In this document: in pieces, positions 34,293 through 43,407 of the stretch
Position numbering within the stretch: position 1 is the first letter of the stretch
How the letters are laid out: every line of letters begins with the position of its first letter
Assembly (NCBI GenBank): GCA_041397865.1
Contig: JAWKVT010000001.1
Coordinates: forward strand, 1,116,001-1,180,000
Length of the DNA: 64,000 nt
Reading direction: 5' to 3'
Source: TMED27 sp041397865
GTDB lineage: Bacteria; Pseudomonadota; Alphaproteobacteria; Micavibrionales; Micavibrionaceae
The notes under the pieces: generated by a model
Databases searched by the model: none
Told to the model about the DNA's origin: nothing
Seen by the model: only the letters and a program-made list of their open reading frames with translations
Position numbers and translations under genes: made by a program

Positions 34293-34942
34293 TTTTTCTT
34301 TTTCACCGGTAGGGCGGTTTTCCACTGAATTAAAAATTTTTCCTTGAATGTGTCTGCAGCTTCCTGATCGTATAGAGAAATAATAATCGGCTCATCAAGA
34401 AACAGGAAGATAGACAGGCAGTCACCGTAAACATAAAAAGGAACGTCGGCAAACCGCTCCTTCGGGTCCCATTTGTAGGAGGCATACGAAGATGCCGGCA
34501 TGAAGTCATCGCCTTCCTTAATGAGAATTTTAAAATTAATATTCTTGTTGGACGCGGTCATGCGCGCGTAGTACGACTGCACAAACTCCCGGGACATGCT
34601 GCCCTCAAAAGTTCTTTCATCAACGTTGCTGACAAAAATGTCCCCTCCTGTGCTTTTCGCAAAATTGTGAACGCCCCTGAAGAACCCCTCAACCTCCGCG
34701 CTCCCTCTGTAAATTTTGACATTTTGCGCTCTTAAATGGACCGATTCGTTCACACCAAAGTGTACCCCGCCTTCGTCAAAGGCCTTCACAATTTTTTCCA
34801 GCGTTTTGAGTTCGGGCGCCTGCACACCTGTTTCGATGTTGACAATCGTCGGACGCGCAAGGCCGGAACGCTGCGCCAGATCGGCCTGGCTCCAGTTGAT
34901 AAGCGCGCGCCCTGCGCGGATTTGATCGGGTGTTAAAAGCAT
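34289..34942 (-). CDS. XRE-type regulator with TrmB/PLD-like C-terminal domain (paralog 1)
   Basis: A 217-residue protein with an N-terminal helix-turn-helix (WSQADLAQRSGLARPTIVNIETG) and a C-terminal sensing domain shared with the downstream paralog (FKILIKEGDDFMPASSYASYKWDP and DEPIIISLYDQEAADTFKEKF). A promoter with consensus-like boxes lies directly upstream. The gene diverges from the large RTX gene with only 229 bp between the two starts, so control of the RTX gene and of itself is a reasonable inference. It could act as a heteromer with the paralog. Confidence 0.82.
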   Translation of the reverse strand: MLLTPDQIRAGRALINWSQADLAQRSGLARPTIVNIETGVQAPELKTLEKIVKAFDEGGVHFGVNESVHLRAQNVKIYRGSAEVEGFFRGVHNFAKSTGGDIFVSNVDERTFEGSMSREFVQSYYARMTASNKNINFKILIKEGDDFMPASSYASYKWDPKERFADVPFYVYGDCLSIFLFLDEPIIISLYDQEAADTFKEKFLIQWKTALPVKKKK

Positions 34943-34971
34943 GTTTTCAGCCTCCAGAAGCCACTCTTAAA

Positions 34972-35001
34972 ATTATATAAAATGTAAGAACTGAGCGTCA
35001 A
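34972..35001 (-). promoter_or_regulatory. Promoter of the regulator pair
   Basis: On the minus strand: -35 TTGACG (35001-34996), 18-bp spacer, -10 TATAAT (34977-34972), about 30 bp before the start codon at 34942. Confidence 0.7.
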
Positions 35002-35015
35002 TAAGAAAATTTTTG

Positions 35016-35073
35016 TTGACTGATGGATTTTTTTTAATATAAAGAGTTCAGACTATAAAACTTTTTATATAGT
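35016..35073 (+). promoter_or_regulatory. Promoter and palindromic operator candidate of the RTX gene
   Basis: -35 TTGACT (35016-35021), 16-bp spacer of mostly T, -10 TATAAA (35038-35043). Just downstream ACTATA (35052-35057) and TATAGT (35068-35073) form an inverted repeat over the expected transcription start, a fitting operator position for the divergent regulators. Confidence 0.6.
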
Positions 35074-35171
35074 TTTGCGCGTGGCTTTCAATGAGCGACA
35101 ACAGGGCCGTTTTGCCTGATTTTTGCTAAAACGCGAGCCTCACAAGGACTTGCAGACAGGAGGAGGAGAAA

Positions 35172-38100
35172 ATGAGTGAGGGGTTAAATAGAAAAGAGGT
35201 GGCAGATAAGGCGTTATCTTTCATCCCAGACGCTATGGCCGCGAATGCAAATAGTGTGGTGGTTAGCGAAAACTTCTACGATTTATATCAAAAAATTGGA
35301 GACTACGCTTATAAATTTGGGAGTTATACGACAAATTACAGGTACAATATATTGACTGTGGGAGGGGCCGCAAAGCTTCAGGAGACTACAACTTCTGGCA
35401 CGCAGCCTCCGCCGTACCTTGAAGCAAACTTACAAATAGAGCTAAGCAATTATAACAATCCTATCGTTTCAGCAGGTGGAACGATACTGGATCTCGTTAC
35501 AGCTGGAATTAACACATCAGGGAATGTAACTGTCGGCCCTAAAGTTAAGATTCTAGGGGTATCTGCGACAACAGCAGTCAATTTGGAAACCGGTGCTACA
35601 ACAGTAACCGCACCGGTTCCATACCTTGATACCTTCAGAGTTTTGGGCGGTGGGATTAAGTTATTTGGAACAAACGAAAAAGCAGCTGGTTCGCTCGGAT
35701 TTATCTCTTCTGAAATTAAAGATATTTATGCGCTTAATATTGGGGTTGGCCATAGAATTGCAGATATTGCTATTAATATACAACCAAATGGTAATGTACA
35801 GCCGTATCCCACAGTTCTAGACCACATGCTGGGCCTTAAACAATTTGATGTGGCTGTATGGGGCGTCAGTGCCGACTTGTATGATGAAATGAAAGCGATA
35901 TTTCCTGACATTTCCATTTCTAAAGATGATTTTTTTAATAGGGCTTTGGCTAATTTTACCTACAATCAAAACTTGGTAAGTCAGGACCAGATAACCGAAG
36001 CTGCGGGCGTGGTTATATACGAAACCTTGATTGGTAAAACGCCAGTTGATTCAAGTCCATTAGGTGACAGAGAATGGATAAGGACAGTAATGAATGCGCA
36101 AAAAGGAAACCTACAACAACTTAATGAGTTAGAAGGATTTACTGGAAATCTTTATTTAGTCAGCGAGTCTATCTTAGAAAACGTCCCGGTTCCAGATCAA
36201 CCGGTCATTGATGATAATAGTTTGCAAAACTTGATCATCGAAAACACGCATATTGACGAGCCAGATAATAAGATAAGCCAAGCTTTCGAAACAACAGTCA
36301 ATTTGGAAAAACAAGATGGCACTGTAGAAGAAATCGTCATAAACCCTGCCCAACACAAAATCGAAACCTTTAACGCGGAATTCGCCGATGCTCAGGTAAG
36401 TGGAATTGTTATTGCAACATCGACAGAAACCATCACGAACCCTGACGGGTCTGTTTTTAATGTAACCGATACTGAGCTTGAAGACCAAAATGGCGATACT
36501 TACATCGTAAAACAAACGATATGGGATGGAAGCAGCCCGAAACCGGCTAACGGTGTTTTGAAATCAGAGTTCATTGATAAATTTGAGCAAGGTACGGGCA
36601 TTAAAGTTGGCACGCATAACAACACCGTGTTTGAAAAGAGTGGATTGCTGTTTGATACGGGGGAATATCAGCTCAACGCGGATGGTTCTGTCCATATACA
36701 GCAACATATTCTCAATCCGAATGTTTTGGATCCATTTGGCAACCCTATTATCCTCGATACCTCACCAACTTATATTGTTCCGAATGCGGAATTGATTGAT
36801 GCTTTGCAACTTGCCGGAGGAACATTAGGAAACCTGCTCGCCGACCAGCTTGCTGATGGGGATGCGTATAAGACCATTGTTTATAAAGCTTTATTGGGGA
36901 CGATTACCGATCATTTTGGAACATTTGGCGGATATTTGCTTGCAGGCAATAATCTCGAACATACTGTCGATGTTGCGATGAATGGGGAGTATATCGCTAA
37001 CCCGACGACAGGCACTATACTTGATGAACCCTCTATTAGAAAAACATTCCAGAATAAGGTTGTTTCACTGACGATATCGACCGCTGCAGGTATCATCGTT
37101 GATGAAGTCGGAGAAACCCTCGGCATCGACGGCACTCTGGGCGGAGAAATTTTTAACGTTGTAGGAGACTCTGTAACGACAGGGGTTATTACGAGTGTTC
37201 TTGGTCTTCAATTTAACGCTTTGGATGGTGGTGTTTACACAACACTATTAAATAGTGGGTTTGATTTTGGAACACCTATATTTGACCCTGCTTTTGTCGA
37301 TCCGGATCTTATTGGTCCGGTAGATCCGAACATTCCCAATACAACTGTCGGAGAGTCTATGCAGTTTCAGGTCGTAAACGCTTTTGCGGCCTCTGCTGGT
37401 AGTCGTCTAGCGGGTGAAGTGGTCGAGGCTGAGAACGAAATTGCGGCTGTGTTCGGATCATTGGGCTCCACTTATGGTGCTGCTATCGGGCTTAGCGCAG
37501 CTGCGGGTAATTTAAGTTTTGCAATCAGCACGGCTTTTAGCTCTTCTACAACTATTTCGAATGCTGTTGCTGCGGGTGCCTTCGGCGGCCCCATCGGAAT
37601 CGCCATCGGGGCGTTTATCGGCACCGTTGCCGGGACGCTGCTAGGAAACCTGTTTGGCGGTGATGAAGGCATACCGAGTTCCTGGGGACGCATTGAATAT
37701 GACCCGATTAACGGACAGTATAATGTAACGACGGCATGGGGAAGCGGTGGTGCATCTCAGGATATTGGGCAAGACATCGCCCTTCAGGTCATCAATGGCG
37801 TAAATACCGTGCTCGACGCTACACATGGGCGACTGCGCACAGGCGGGACGGCTCTTCAGATTCAGGTTGGGATGAAGGGCAGTGAATTTGAAATCATCGT
37901 CAATGGCGGCGATGCACGCTCTTTCGGTACGGCAACGGATGTTATAAATTACGCGGCCTTTAAGCTCCTTAAAGGATTTGATCTTGTCGGCGGACACGCC
38001 ATCATCATGCGCGCCTGGCATAACTCCGATGCTGCGAACATCCATGAATTTAAAGATGACATTGATGTTGCCGAAGCCTTTCAGCTCTACCTGAGCAATC

Positions 38101-41100
38101 CTCCGGGCATTCTGGCCCTGATGATGGATCAGCCCGAAAGCCACGCGGCGCAAGCCTGGGCGGCGATCCTGCAACGCGCGGCGGAACTGGAGCTTCACCT
38201 GCCGCATGAGAAAGACCTTGACGGCGGCTGGGGCGAGGTGCTGTTGGCACAGGGCGTCGACCCCTCTCTTGTTCCAAGTCTGGAAGGTGACACGATTACA
38301 ATCACCGATCCTGTGACCGGCGAGGAAACTCGCATACATAGCGTTATCGGACCCGGCTACGAGATTGTACGGATCGAAGGCACAAACGGCAATGACATCA
38401 TCGAGGTGATCGTTGATGGGCCTTCCATTACTTACGTTGAGGCCGGTGAAGGCGATGATCTGGTTCAGGGCAGTGATGAGGATGATATTCTCGTTGGTGG
38501 CGGTGGCGATGACATCCTTATCGGGCAGGACGGCAATGACTGGTTGCACGGCGGCTCCGGCGAAGACAATATTGACGGCGGCCTCGGGGAAGACTTGATT
38601 ATCGGGGCAGATCATAACGATTACCTGATCGGCGGCGGAGATACAGATACGATCTATGGTAATGGCGGCGATGATTACCTAAATCCCGGTATGGGTACTG
38701 TTGATTACGTTTATGGCGGCGAAGGCAACGATACACTCGAGGGAAGTCTGTCCTACGGCAAAGCTCGCGTCCAGCTGGATGATGCGATAATGAGCGAGAA
38801 CGCCTTTACAATTTCCATGACGTATAAAAATGATTTTTCCTGGACGGATGACAAACTTTTCCACTACGCCACGCCAGGATCTCATAACAGCATTCGCTTT
38901 TACAACAACCCCGTTTCGGCCTGGCTGAATATAGATGGAGAACTCGTAAATACAGGTTACGCCGGTTTTCAGGGCACAGAGTGGCAAACGCTGACGCTAA
39001 GCTGGGATGGAAGCACCGGCGAAGTCAAAATGTATGACGATGGACAGTTGGTCTGGACCCATAATTACGCTGCGGGTAAAACGCTCGACAGTGATGGGAT
39101 ACTGATGATCGGACAGTATCAGGACAGCTATGGCGATACGAAGGGCAACTATGATTTTAACGGTGAAATCAGCCGTTTTACTGTATGGGATCATGTTCTG
39201 GATTCCGAGGAAATTTCTTCCGGCCCTAACCGCAGTGACGCGCTGCATGACTTCAAGTTCGACAAAGATTATGGCATGACAGTTACCAATCTGACCGGGA
39301 ACGGAGATGCTGTCGTCGTCGGTGATTTTGAATGGGTGTCAGACGGCGCTTCGCAGGCTTTATCCTTGAACAAGAATGGGCATTTAACGGCCCCAACCAA
39401 TGCAAAACTATACGGTGAAGCGGGGAACGATCATCTAATTCTCTGGGATAGCGATTCTGGGAATGGAGGGGCTGGAGACGACCTTATTGAATTCAAAGGC
39501 TCTAGCAGCTTGGCTCTGATAACACGCGGTGGTGGCCATGACACAGTTATTGCAAATACATGGAAAGCCAACACTGTCAGTTTCGATCACACAATCAGCT
39601 TAAATGAGTTGTATTTCAAACAGGAGGGAGAGGACCTTAAAATTCTTATTCTGGGAGAAAACCAAAGTGTAACCGTTGAAAGTTATTTCAGCACGGTGAA
39701 CGTGCCAGATATCTGGATTAGTGCTCTTGGGGGAGCAGCAACCATGAGCTCACGAGCCTCCATTTTACAAGCCGTGGCGCTGGATGCCACAATTCCGGAT
39801 ATACCATCCGGAATATATAATTATCTCTCGGATGCAGCGCTTGCTGCCGGGCAGGATGACTTTGAATATCTGAGTAATCCGAATGTGGCTCTTCCTTATA
39901 CTCCCTGGACTCTTGTATCTGGTGTTCAGATGGGGGGAGATGGCAGCCAAAGTTTTCATCTCGTCTCGTCCGCCGCTCAAGGTATAGGTGGGGCAGGAAA
40001 CGATACCATATATGTAGAAGAGTACACGCCTGGGCATAAGATTTTTGTGGGTGATAGCGGCAATGATGTTTTGGTTAACAAACACGGTAGTCAGGTCGGC
40101 GTTATGGTCGGCGGCTTAGGGAATGACCTGATTATCGCCAGCCACGCGAATGACGAACTTTACGGTGGGCACGGTGATGATGAACTGCACTCCAATCAGG
40201 GAGATGATATCACCTATGGAGGCGCCGGGAATGACAGAATTTACGGCCTTCAGGGGAATGACGTCCATAATGGGGGAGACGGGGACGACTACATTGAAGA
40301 GCGTTTCGGTTCCAACATCATTGATGGGGGGCGGGGAAATGACACGATAGATGCGCATTACAACTTCGGCCATGATGTCATTGACGGTGGGGAAGGCAAT
40401 GACGTTATTAAAGCTGGTCATGGACAAGATACGATCGACGCAGGAGAGGGGGCGGACACGGTTTTTGCCGGTGCAGGAGATGACTGGGTTAGCGGTGGTA
40501 GCGGTAATGATCAAATGGCCGGAGAAGCTGGCAACGATGTAATGAACGGAGGGGACGGCGACGATATATTACGCGGTGGTGCTGGAGAGGATGATCTATA
40601 TGGGAGCGATGGCGCTGATTTTCTGGAAGGTGGCTCCGGCAACGATTACCTCGCCGGGGGAAATGGTGATGATACCTATTATTACGAAGGTTTTGACCGT
40701 TTTATCACAATGAACCCGAATATGCCGACTGGCGCGGTCTGGTTGGAAAACGCGGCGCTGGGTGGAGACGCCGTTACCATTTCAATGACATTTCGCGATA
40801 GAAACAGCGTTTCTGACGAACACTTGTTTTATTACACGAACGATAATGGTGTGTTTGAAGAAATAAGAATTTACAACAACCCTGTTTCGGCCTGGATAAC
40901 TGTGGACGGAATTCATATCAACACAGGTTATGCCGGTTTTCAGAGTACAGACTGGAAAACCATCACGCTAAGCTGGGATGCTGCAAGCGGTGACATCAAG
41001 CTTTATGATGACGCACAGCTGGTTTTCCAGACCCAGATTGGCGGTGGCCGTATCATTGATAATGGCGGCGCCCTTTCCATCGGGCCGGAATATTTCAAAG

Positions 41101-41969
41101 GCGACATCAGCAGCTTTACCGTATGGGATCATGTTCTGGATGCTGATGAGGTTACAACCGGTGTTGATCGGAGTGATGCACTCCACGACTTCAGTTTCCA
41201 TGAAGGGCAGGGAACCACCGTCACCAACTTAACAGGCAATGGAAATGCTGTCGTCGTTGGGGATTTTGAATGGTACGCAGATTCGGCCGCAGATGAGTCT
41301 GCGGCGGCACAAATGGGAGCGGATATTATTTCAGATAGCAGTGGTTATGACACGCTTTCATTCGGCAGCAATATCAGGATTGAGGATCTGTCGTTCGAGC
41401 GTGATCTGGAAAATGAGGATGATCTGATAATTAAATTGTTAGGATCTCATATTACCACCATAGAAAATCAATTCTCGAACGGAACGATAGAAAATCTAAA
41501 ACTTGGAAACCAACCGGATATTCCGATGCGCGATCTTCAACTGACCCTAAAGGGTGATGAATCTGCCAATACTCTTGTGGGAACGGCATGGGGTGATCTT
41601 CTTTACGGTGACGGTGGAGATGACCTCCTTTATGGCGGCATGGGGAGCGATGTTCTCTATGGCGGAAGCGGTGCAGATACCTTTGTATTTGAGACAGCCT
41701 CCGCCTTTGACAGTATCGACACCATCCAGGATTTTGACCTGTCGTCAGGCGACAGGATTGATATTTCCGACCTTCTGGAAGGGTATGACGCCGAAACCGA
41801 TGCGATTACCGCTTTCGTCCACATGACGTCAAATGGAACACACTCTTACCTCAGAGTGGATGCGAATGGCGGCGCGGATAACTTTATCCAGATTGCTCAG
41901 ATCACCGGCGTTTCAGGCTTAAGTGATGAAGAGGCACTGGAATCAAGCGGTATTCTGATTACTGCTTAG
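35172..41969 (+). CDS. Giant RTX protein with two LamG-like modules
   Basis: A 2265-residue secreted-type protein without a signal peptide, preceded by AGGAGGAGG. Residues 1-850 are of unknown fold. A glycine-zipper hydrophobic stretch lies at about 800-835 (AFGGPIGIAIGAFIGTVAGT). Calcium-binding GGxGxDxLx nonapeptides occur in three blocks, about 1080-1190, 1607-1840 and 2129-2173. Two concanavalin/LamG-like modules (about 1196-1392 and 1849-2033) are close copies of each other: both contain IRxYNNPVSAW, NTGYAGFQ, SRFTVWDHVLD/SSFTVWDHVLD and VTNLTGNGxAVVVGDFEW. The C-terminal region has the peptidase-type end (DTFVFETAS...IQDFDLSSGDRIDISDLL) used as a type I secretion signal. It is probably a surface adhesin or matrix protein; toxin activity cannot be excluded. 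No ABC exporter adjoins it. Confidence 0.88.
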   Translation: MSEGLNRKEVADKALSFIPDAMAANANSVVVSENFYDLYQKIGDYAYKFGSYTTNYRYNILTVGGAAKLQETTTSGTQPPPYLEANLQIELSNYNNPIVSAGGTILDLVTAGINTSGNVTVGPKVKILGVSATTAVNLETGATTVTAPVPYLDTFRVLGGGIKLFGTNEKAAGSLGFISSEIKDIYALNIGVGHRIADIAINIQPNGNVQPYPTVLDHMLGLKQFDVAVWGVSADLYDEMKAIFPDISISKDDFFNRALANFTYNQNLVSQDQITEAAGVVIYETLIGKTPVDSSPLGDREWIRTVMNAQKGNLQQLNELEGFTGNLYLVSESILENVPVPDQPVIDDNSLQNLIIENTHIDEPDNKISQAFETTVNLEKQDGTVEEIVINPAQHKIETFNAEFADAQVSGIVIATSTETITNPDGSVFNVTDTELEDQNGDTYIVKQTIWDGSSPKPANGVLKSEFIDKFEQGTGIKVGTHNNTVFEKSGLLFDTGEYQLNADGSVHIQQHILNPNVLDPFGNPIILDTSPTYIVPNAELIDALQLAGGTLGNLLADQLADGDAYKTIVYKALLGTITDHFGTFGGYLLAGNNLEHTVDVAMNGEYIANPTTGTILDEPSIRKTFQNKVVSLTISTAAGIIVDEVGETLGIDGTLGGEIFNVVGDSVTTGVITSVLGLQFNALDGGVYTTLLNSGFDFGTPIFDPAFVDPDLIGPVDPNIPNTTVGESMQFQVVNAFAASAGSRLAGEVVEAENEIAAVFGSLGSTYGAAIGLSAAAGNLSFAISTAFSSSTTISNAVAAGAFGGPIGIAIGAFIGTVAGTLLGNLFGGDEGIPSSWGRIEYDPINGQYNVTTAWGSGGASQDIGQDIALQVINGVNTVLDATHGRLRTGGTALQIQVGMKGSEFEIIVNGGDARSFGTATDVINYAAFKLLKGFDLVGGHAIIMRAWHNSDAANIHEFKDDIDVAEAFQLYLSNPPGILALMMDQPESHAAQAWAAILQRAAELELHLPHEKDLDGGWGEVLLAQGVDPSLVPSLEGDTITITDPVTGEETRIHSVIGPGYEIVRIEGTNGNDIIEVIVDGPSITYVEAGEGDDLVQGSDEDDILVGGGGDDILIGQDGNDWLHGGSGEDNIDGGLGEDLIIGADHNDYLIGGGDTDTIYGNGGDDYLNPGMGTVDYVYGGEGNDTLEGSLSYGKARVQLDDAIMSENAFTISMTYKNDFSWTDDKLFHYATPGSHNSIRFYNNPVSAWLNIDGELVNTGYAGFQGTEWQTLTLSWDGSTGEVKMYDDGQLVWTHNYAAGKTLDSDGILMIGQYQDSYGDTKGNYDFNGEISRFTVWDHVLDSEEISSGPNRSDALHDFKFDKDYGMTVTNLTGNGDAVVVGDFEWVSDGASQALSLNKNGHLTAPTNAKLYGEAGNDHLILWDSDSGNGGAGDDLIEFKGSSSLALITRGGGHDTVIANTWKANTVSFDHTISLNELYFKQEGEDLKILILGENQSVTVESYFSTVNVPDIWISALGGAATMSSRASILQAVALDATIPDIPSGIYNYLSDAALAAGQDDFEYLSNPNVALPYTPWTLVSGVQMGGDGSQSFHLVSSAAQGIGGAGNDTIYVEEYTPGHKIFVGDSGNDVLVNKHGSQVGVMVGGLGNDLIIASHANDELYGGHGDDELHSNQGDDITYGGAGNDRIYGLQGNDVHNGGDGDDYIEERFGSNIIDGGRGNDTIDAHYNFGHDVIDGGEGNDVIKAGHGQDTIDAGEGADTVFAGAGDDWVSGGSGNDQMAGEAGNDVMNGGDGDDILRGGAGEDDLYGSDGADFLEGGSGNDYLAGGNGDDTYYYEGFDRFITMNPNMPTGAVWLENAALGGDAVTISMTFRDRNSVSDEHLFYYTNDNGVFEEIRIYNNPVSAWITVDGIHINTGYAGFQSTDWKTITLSWDAASGDIKLYDDAQLVFQTQIGGGRIIDNGGALSIGPEYFKGDISSFTVWDHVLDADEVTTGVDRSDALHDFSFHEGQGTTVTNLTGNGNAVVVGDFEWYADSAADESAAAQMGADIISDSSGYDTLSFGSNIRIEDLSFERDLENEDDLIIKLLGSHITTIENQFSNGTIENLKLGNQPDIPMRDLQLTLKGDESANTLVGTAWGDLLYGDGGDDLLYGGMGSDVLYGGSGADTFVFETASAFDSIDTIQDFDLSSGDRIDISDLLEGYDAETDAITAFVHMTSNGTHSYLRVDANGGADNFIQIAQITGVSGLSDEEALESSGILITA

Positions 41970-42306
41970 ATCATAAATCATAAATTATGCAGATTTTACC
42001 CATGTTTCAGTTTTGCAAAACGGGGGCCACCTTTCACATAACGCAACCACTCTGGGAAAAACGCTATAAGACGTCTCTCTGATTGCTCAAAGTATGTAGT
42101 GGCGAAAATATTGATCATCGAGAAAATTTAGCAACAAACTGCATCCCCTGCCATCAAACCTTCGAGAAACAGGGATTTCAAGAAGCTGGCCTTTTCCAGA
42201 GCGATTATTCTATGTATTCCTAGCGAAGGCTCTGGCAAATAATATCGTATAATCTATATTGTGTTGTGAGCATTTGCTCAAAAACTGTATTTGATATGGA
42301 GCAAAC
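41970..42306 (+). promoter_or_regulatory. Upstream region of the efflux operon with promoter and operator candidate
   Basis: No gene is visible between the RTX stop and the adaptor gene. A hairpin CCAGAGC/GCTCTGG lies at 42197-42236. A perfect -10 box TATAAT is at 42248-42253 without a good -35. The palindrome TGAGCA-TT-TGCTCA follows at 42267-42280, near the likely start of transcription, as expected of a TetR- or MarR-type operator. No regulator gene is adjacent. Confidence 0.5.
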
Positions 42307-43407
42307 ATGCTGAAATTTCTGCCTTTTTATTTTTTTATAATGGCTTTGACTTTTTCCAGCGTGGCTTTTGCACAGAAAAAAGGGCCGCAAGGCCCTGCAT
42401 CTGTCATTGTTTCTCCAGTAAAAATGCAAAATTTTTCCGATAACGTTGAGGCACTTGGAACGACAAGGGCCAATGAAACTGTTGTTATTACGCCTGATGC
42501 AGTCGAGAAAGTGACGGCGATCTATTTTGAAGACGGGCAGACTGTTAAACAAGGCGATCTGCTTATTACGCTTGATAAAGGCGAAGAAGAGGCAGAACTC
42601 AACGCAGCACAGGCATCTTTGTCTGAGGCGCAATCGTCTTATAACCGTGCCAAGGGATTGCAAAATAACAGTGCGTTATCCAAGGGCACGTTACAAGAGC
42701 GCTTGGCGGCTTTAAAGCAAGCGCAGGCCGCTATTGAAGAGATTAAGGCGCGGATAGCCAAGCGTGATATTACAGCGCCGTTTGATGGAATTTTGGGCTT
42801 GCGGGAGGTTAGTGTCGGCTCGCTTGTGCAACCGGGTGACATGATCACAACCATCGATGATCTCAGTCAAATCAAAGTTGATTTTGATGTATCTGCTATT
42901 TTCCTGTCCACCTTAAAACCCGGCATGGATATTGTTGGAAAGATTGAAGCCTTTGATGATCGCGAGTTTAACGGCACGATACGCACAATCAATACGCAAG
43001 TTGATCCTGTGACCCGCACAGTAAAAGTGCGGGCTATCCTTCCAAATGAAGATGGCGTTTTGAAGCCCGGACTTTTAATGAATGTGACGCTTTTTAAGAA
43101 TATGCGTCAAGCACTGCTTATCCCTGAAGAGGCACTGATCAAGCGTGGCACAGAAAATTTTGTTTTTGTTGTCAGGAACAAGGATGACAAAACCATTGCC
43201 AAAGAACAAAAAATTAAAATCGGCGCGCGGCAACCTGGCGTGATTGAGGTTCTATCTGGTTTAAATAAAGGCGATCAGATTGTTGCGCATGGCACGCTCA
43301 AGGTTCGGGATGGTGCTGAGATTACAGTGCGGGCGATAGAAAATGAAGATACGCCGCTGGATGATTTGCTTGAACAAAAACCGGAATCGGGACAGAGCGC
43401 GAAATGA
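42307..43407 (+). CDS. RND efflux periplasmic adaptor (membrane fusion protein)
   Basis: A 366-residue adaptor with a signal peptide (residues 1-22, ending FSSVAFA-Q). The lipoyl/barrel-sandwich halves flank a coiled-coil hairpin: ETVVITPDAVEKVTAIYFEDGQTVKQGDLLITLD before it and KRDITAPFDGILGLREVSVGSLVQPGD after it. A beta-barrel and membrane-proximal domain complete it. It bridges the pump and the outer-membrane factor encoded directly downstream; its stop overlaps the pump start by 4 bp. Confidence 0.95.
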   Translation: MLKFLPFYFFIMALTFSSVAFAQKKGPQGPASVIVSPVKMQNFSDNVEALGTTRANETVVITPDAVEKVTAIYFEDGQTVKQGDLLITLDKGEEEAELNAAQASLSEAQSSYNRAKGLQNNSALSKGTLQERLAALKQAQAAIEEIKARIAKRDITAPFDGILGLREVSVGSLVQPGDMITTIDDLSQIKVDFDVSAIFLSTLKPGMDIVGKIEAFDDREFNGTIRTINTQVDPVTRTVKVRAILPNEDGVLKPGLLMNVTLFKNMRQALLIPEEALIKRGTENFVFVVRNKDDKTIAKEQKIKIGARQPGVIEVLSGLNKGDQIVAHGTLKVRDGAEITVRAIENEDTPLDDLLEQKPESGQSAK

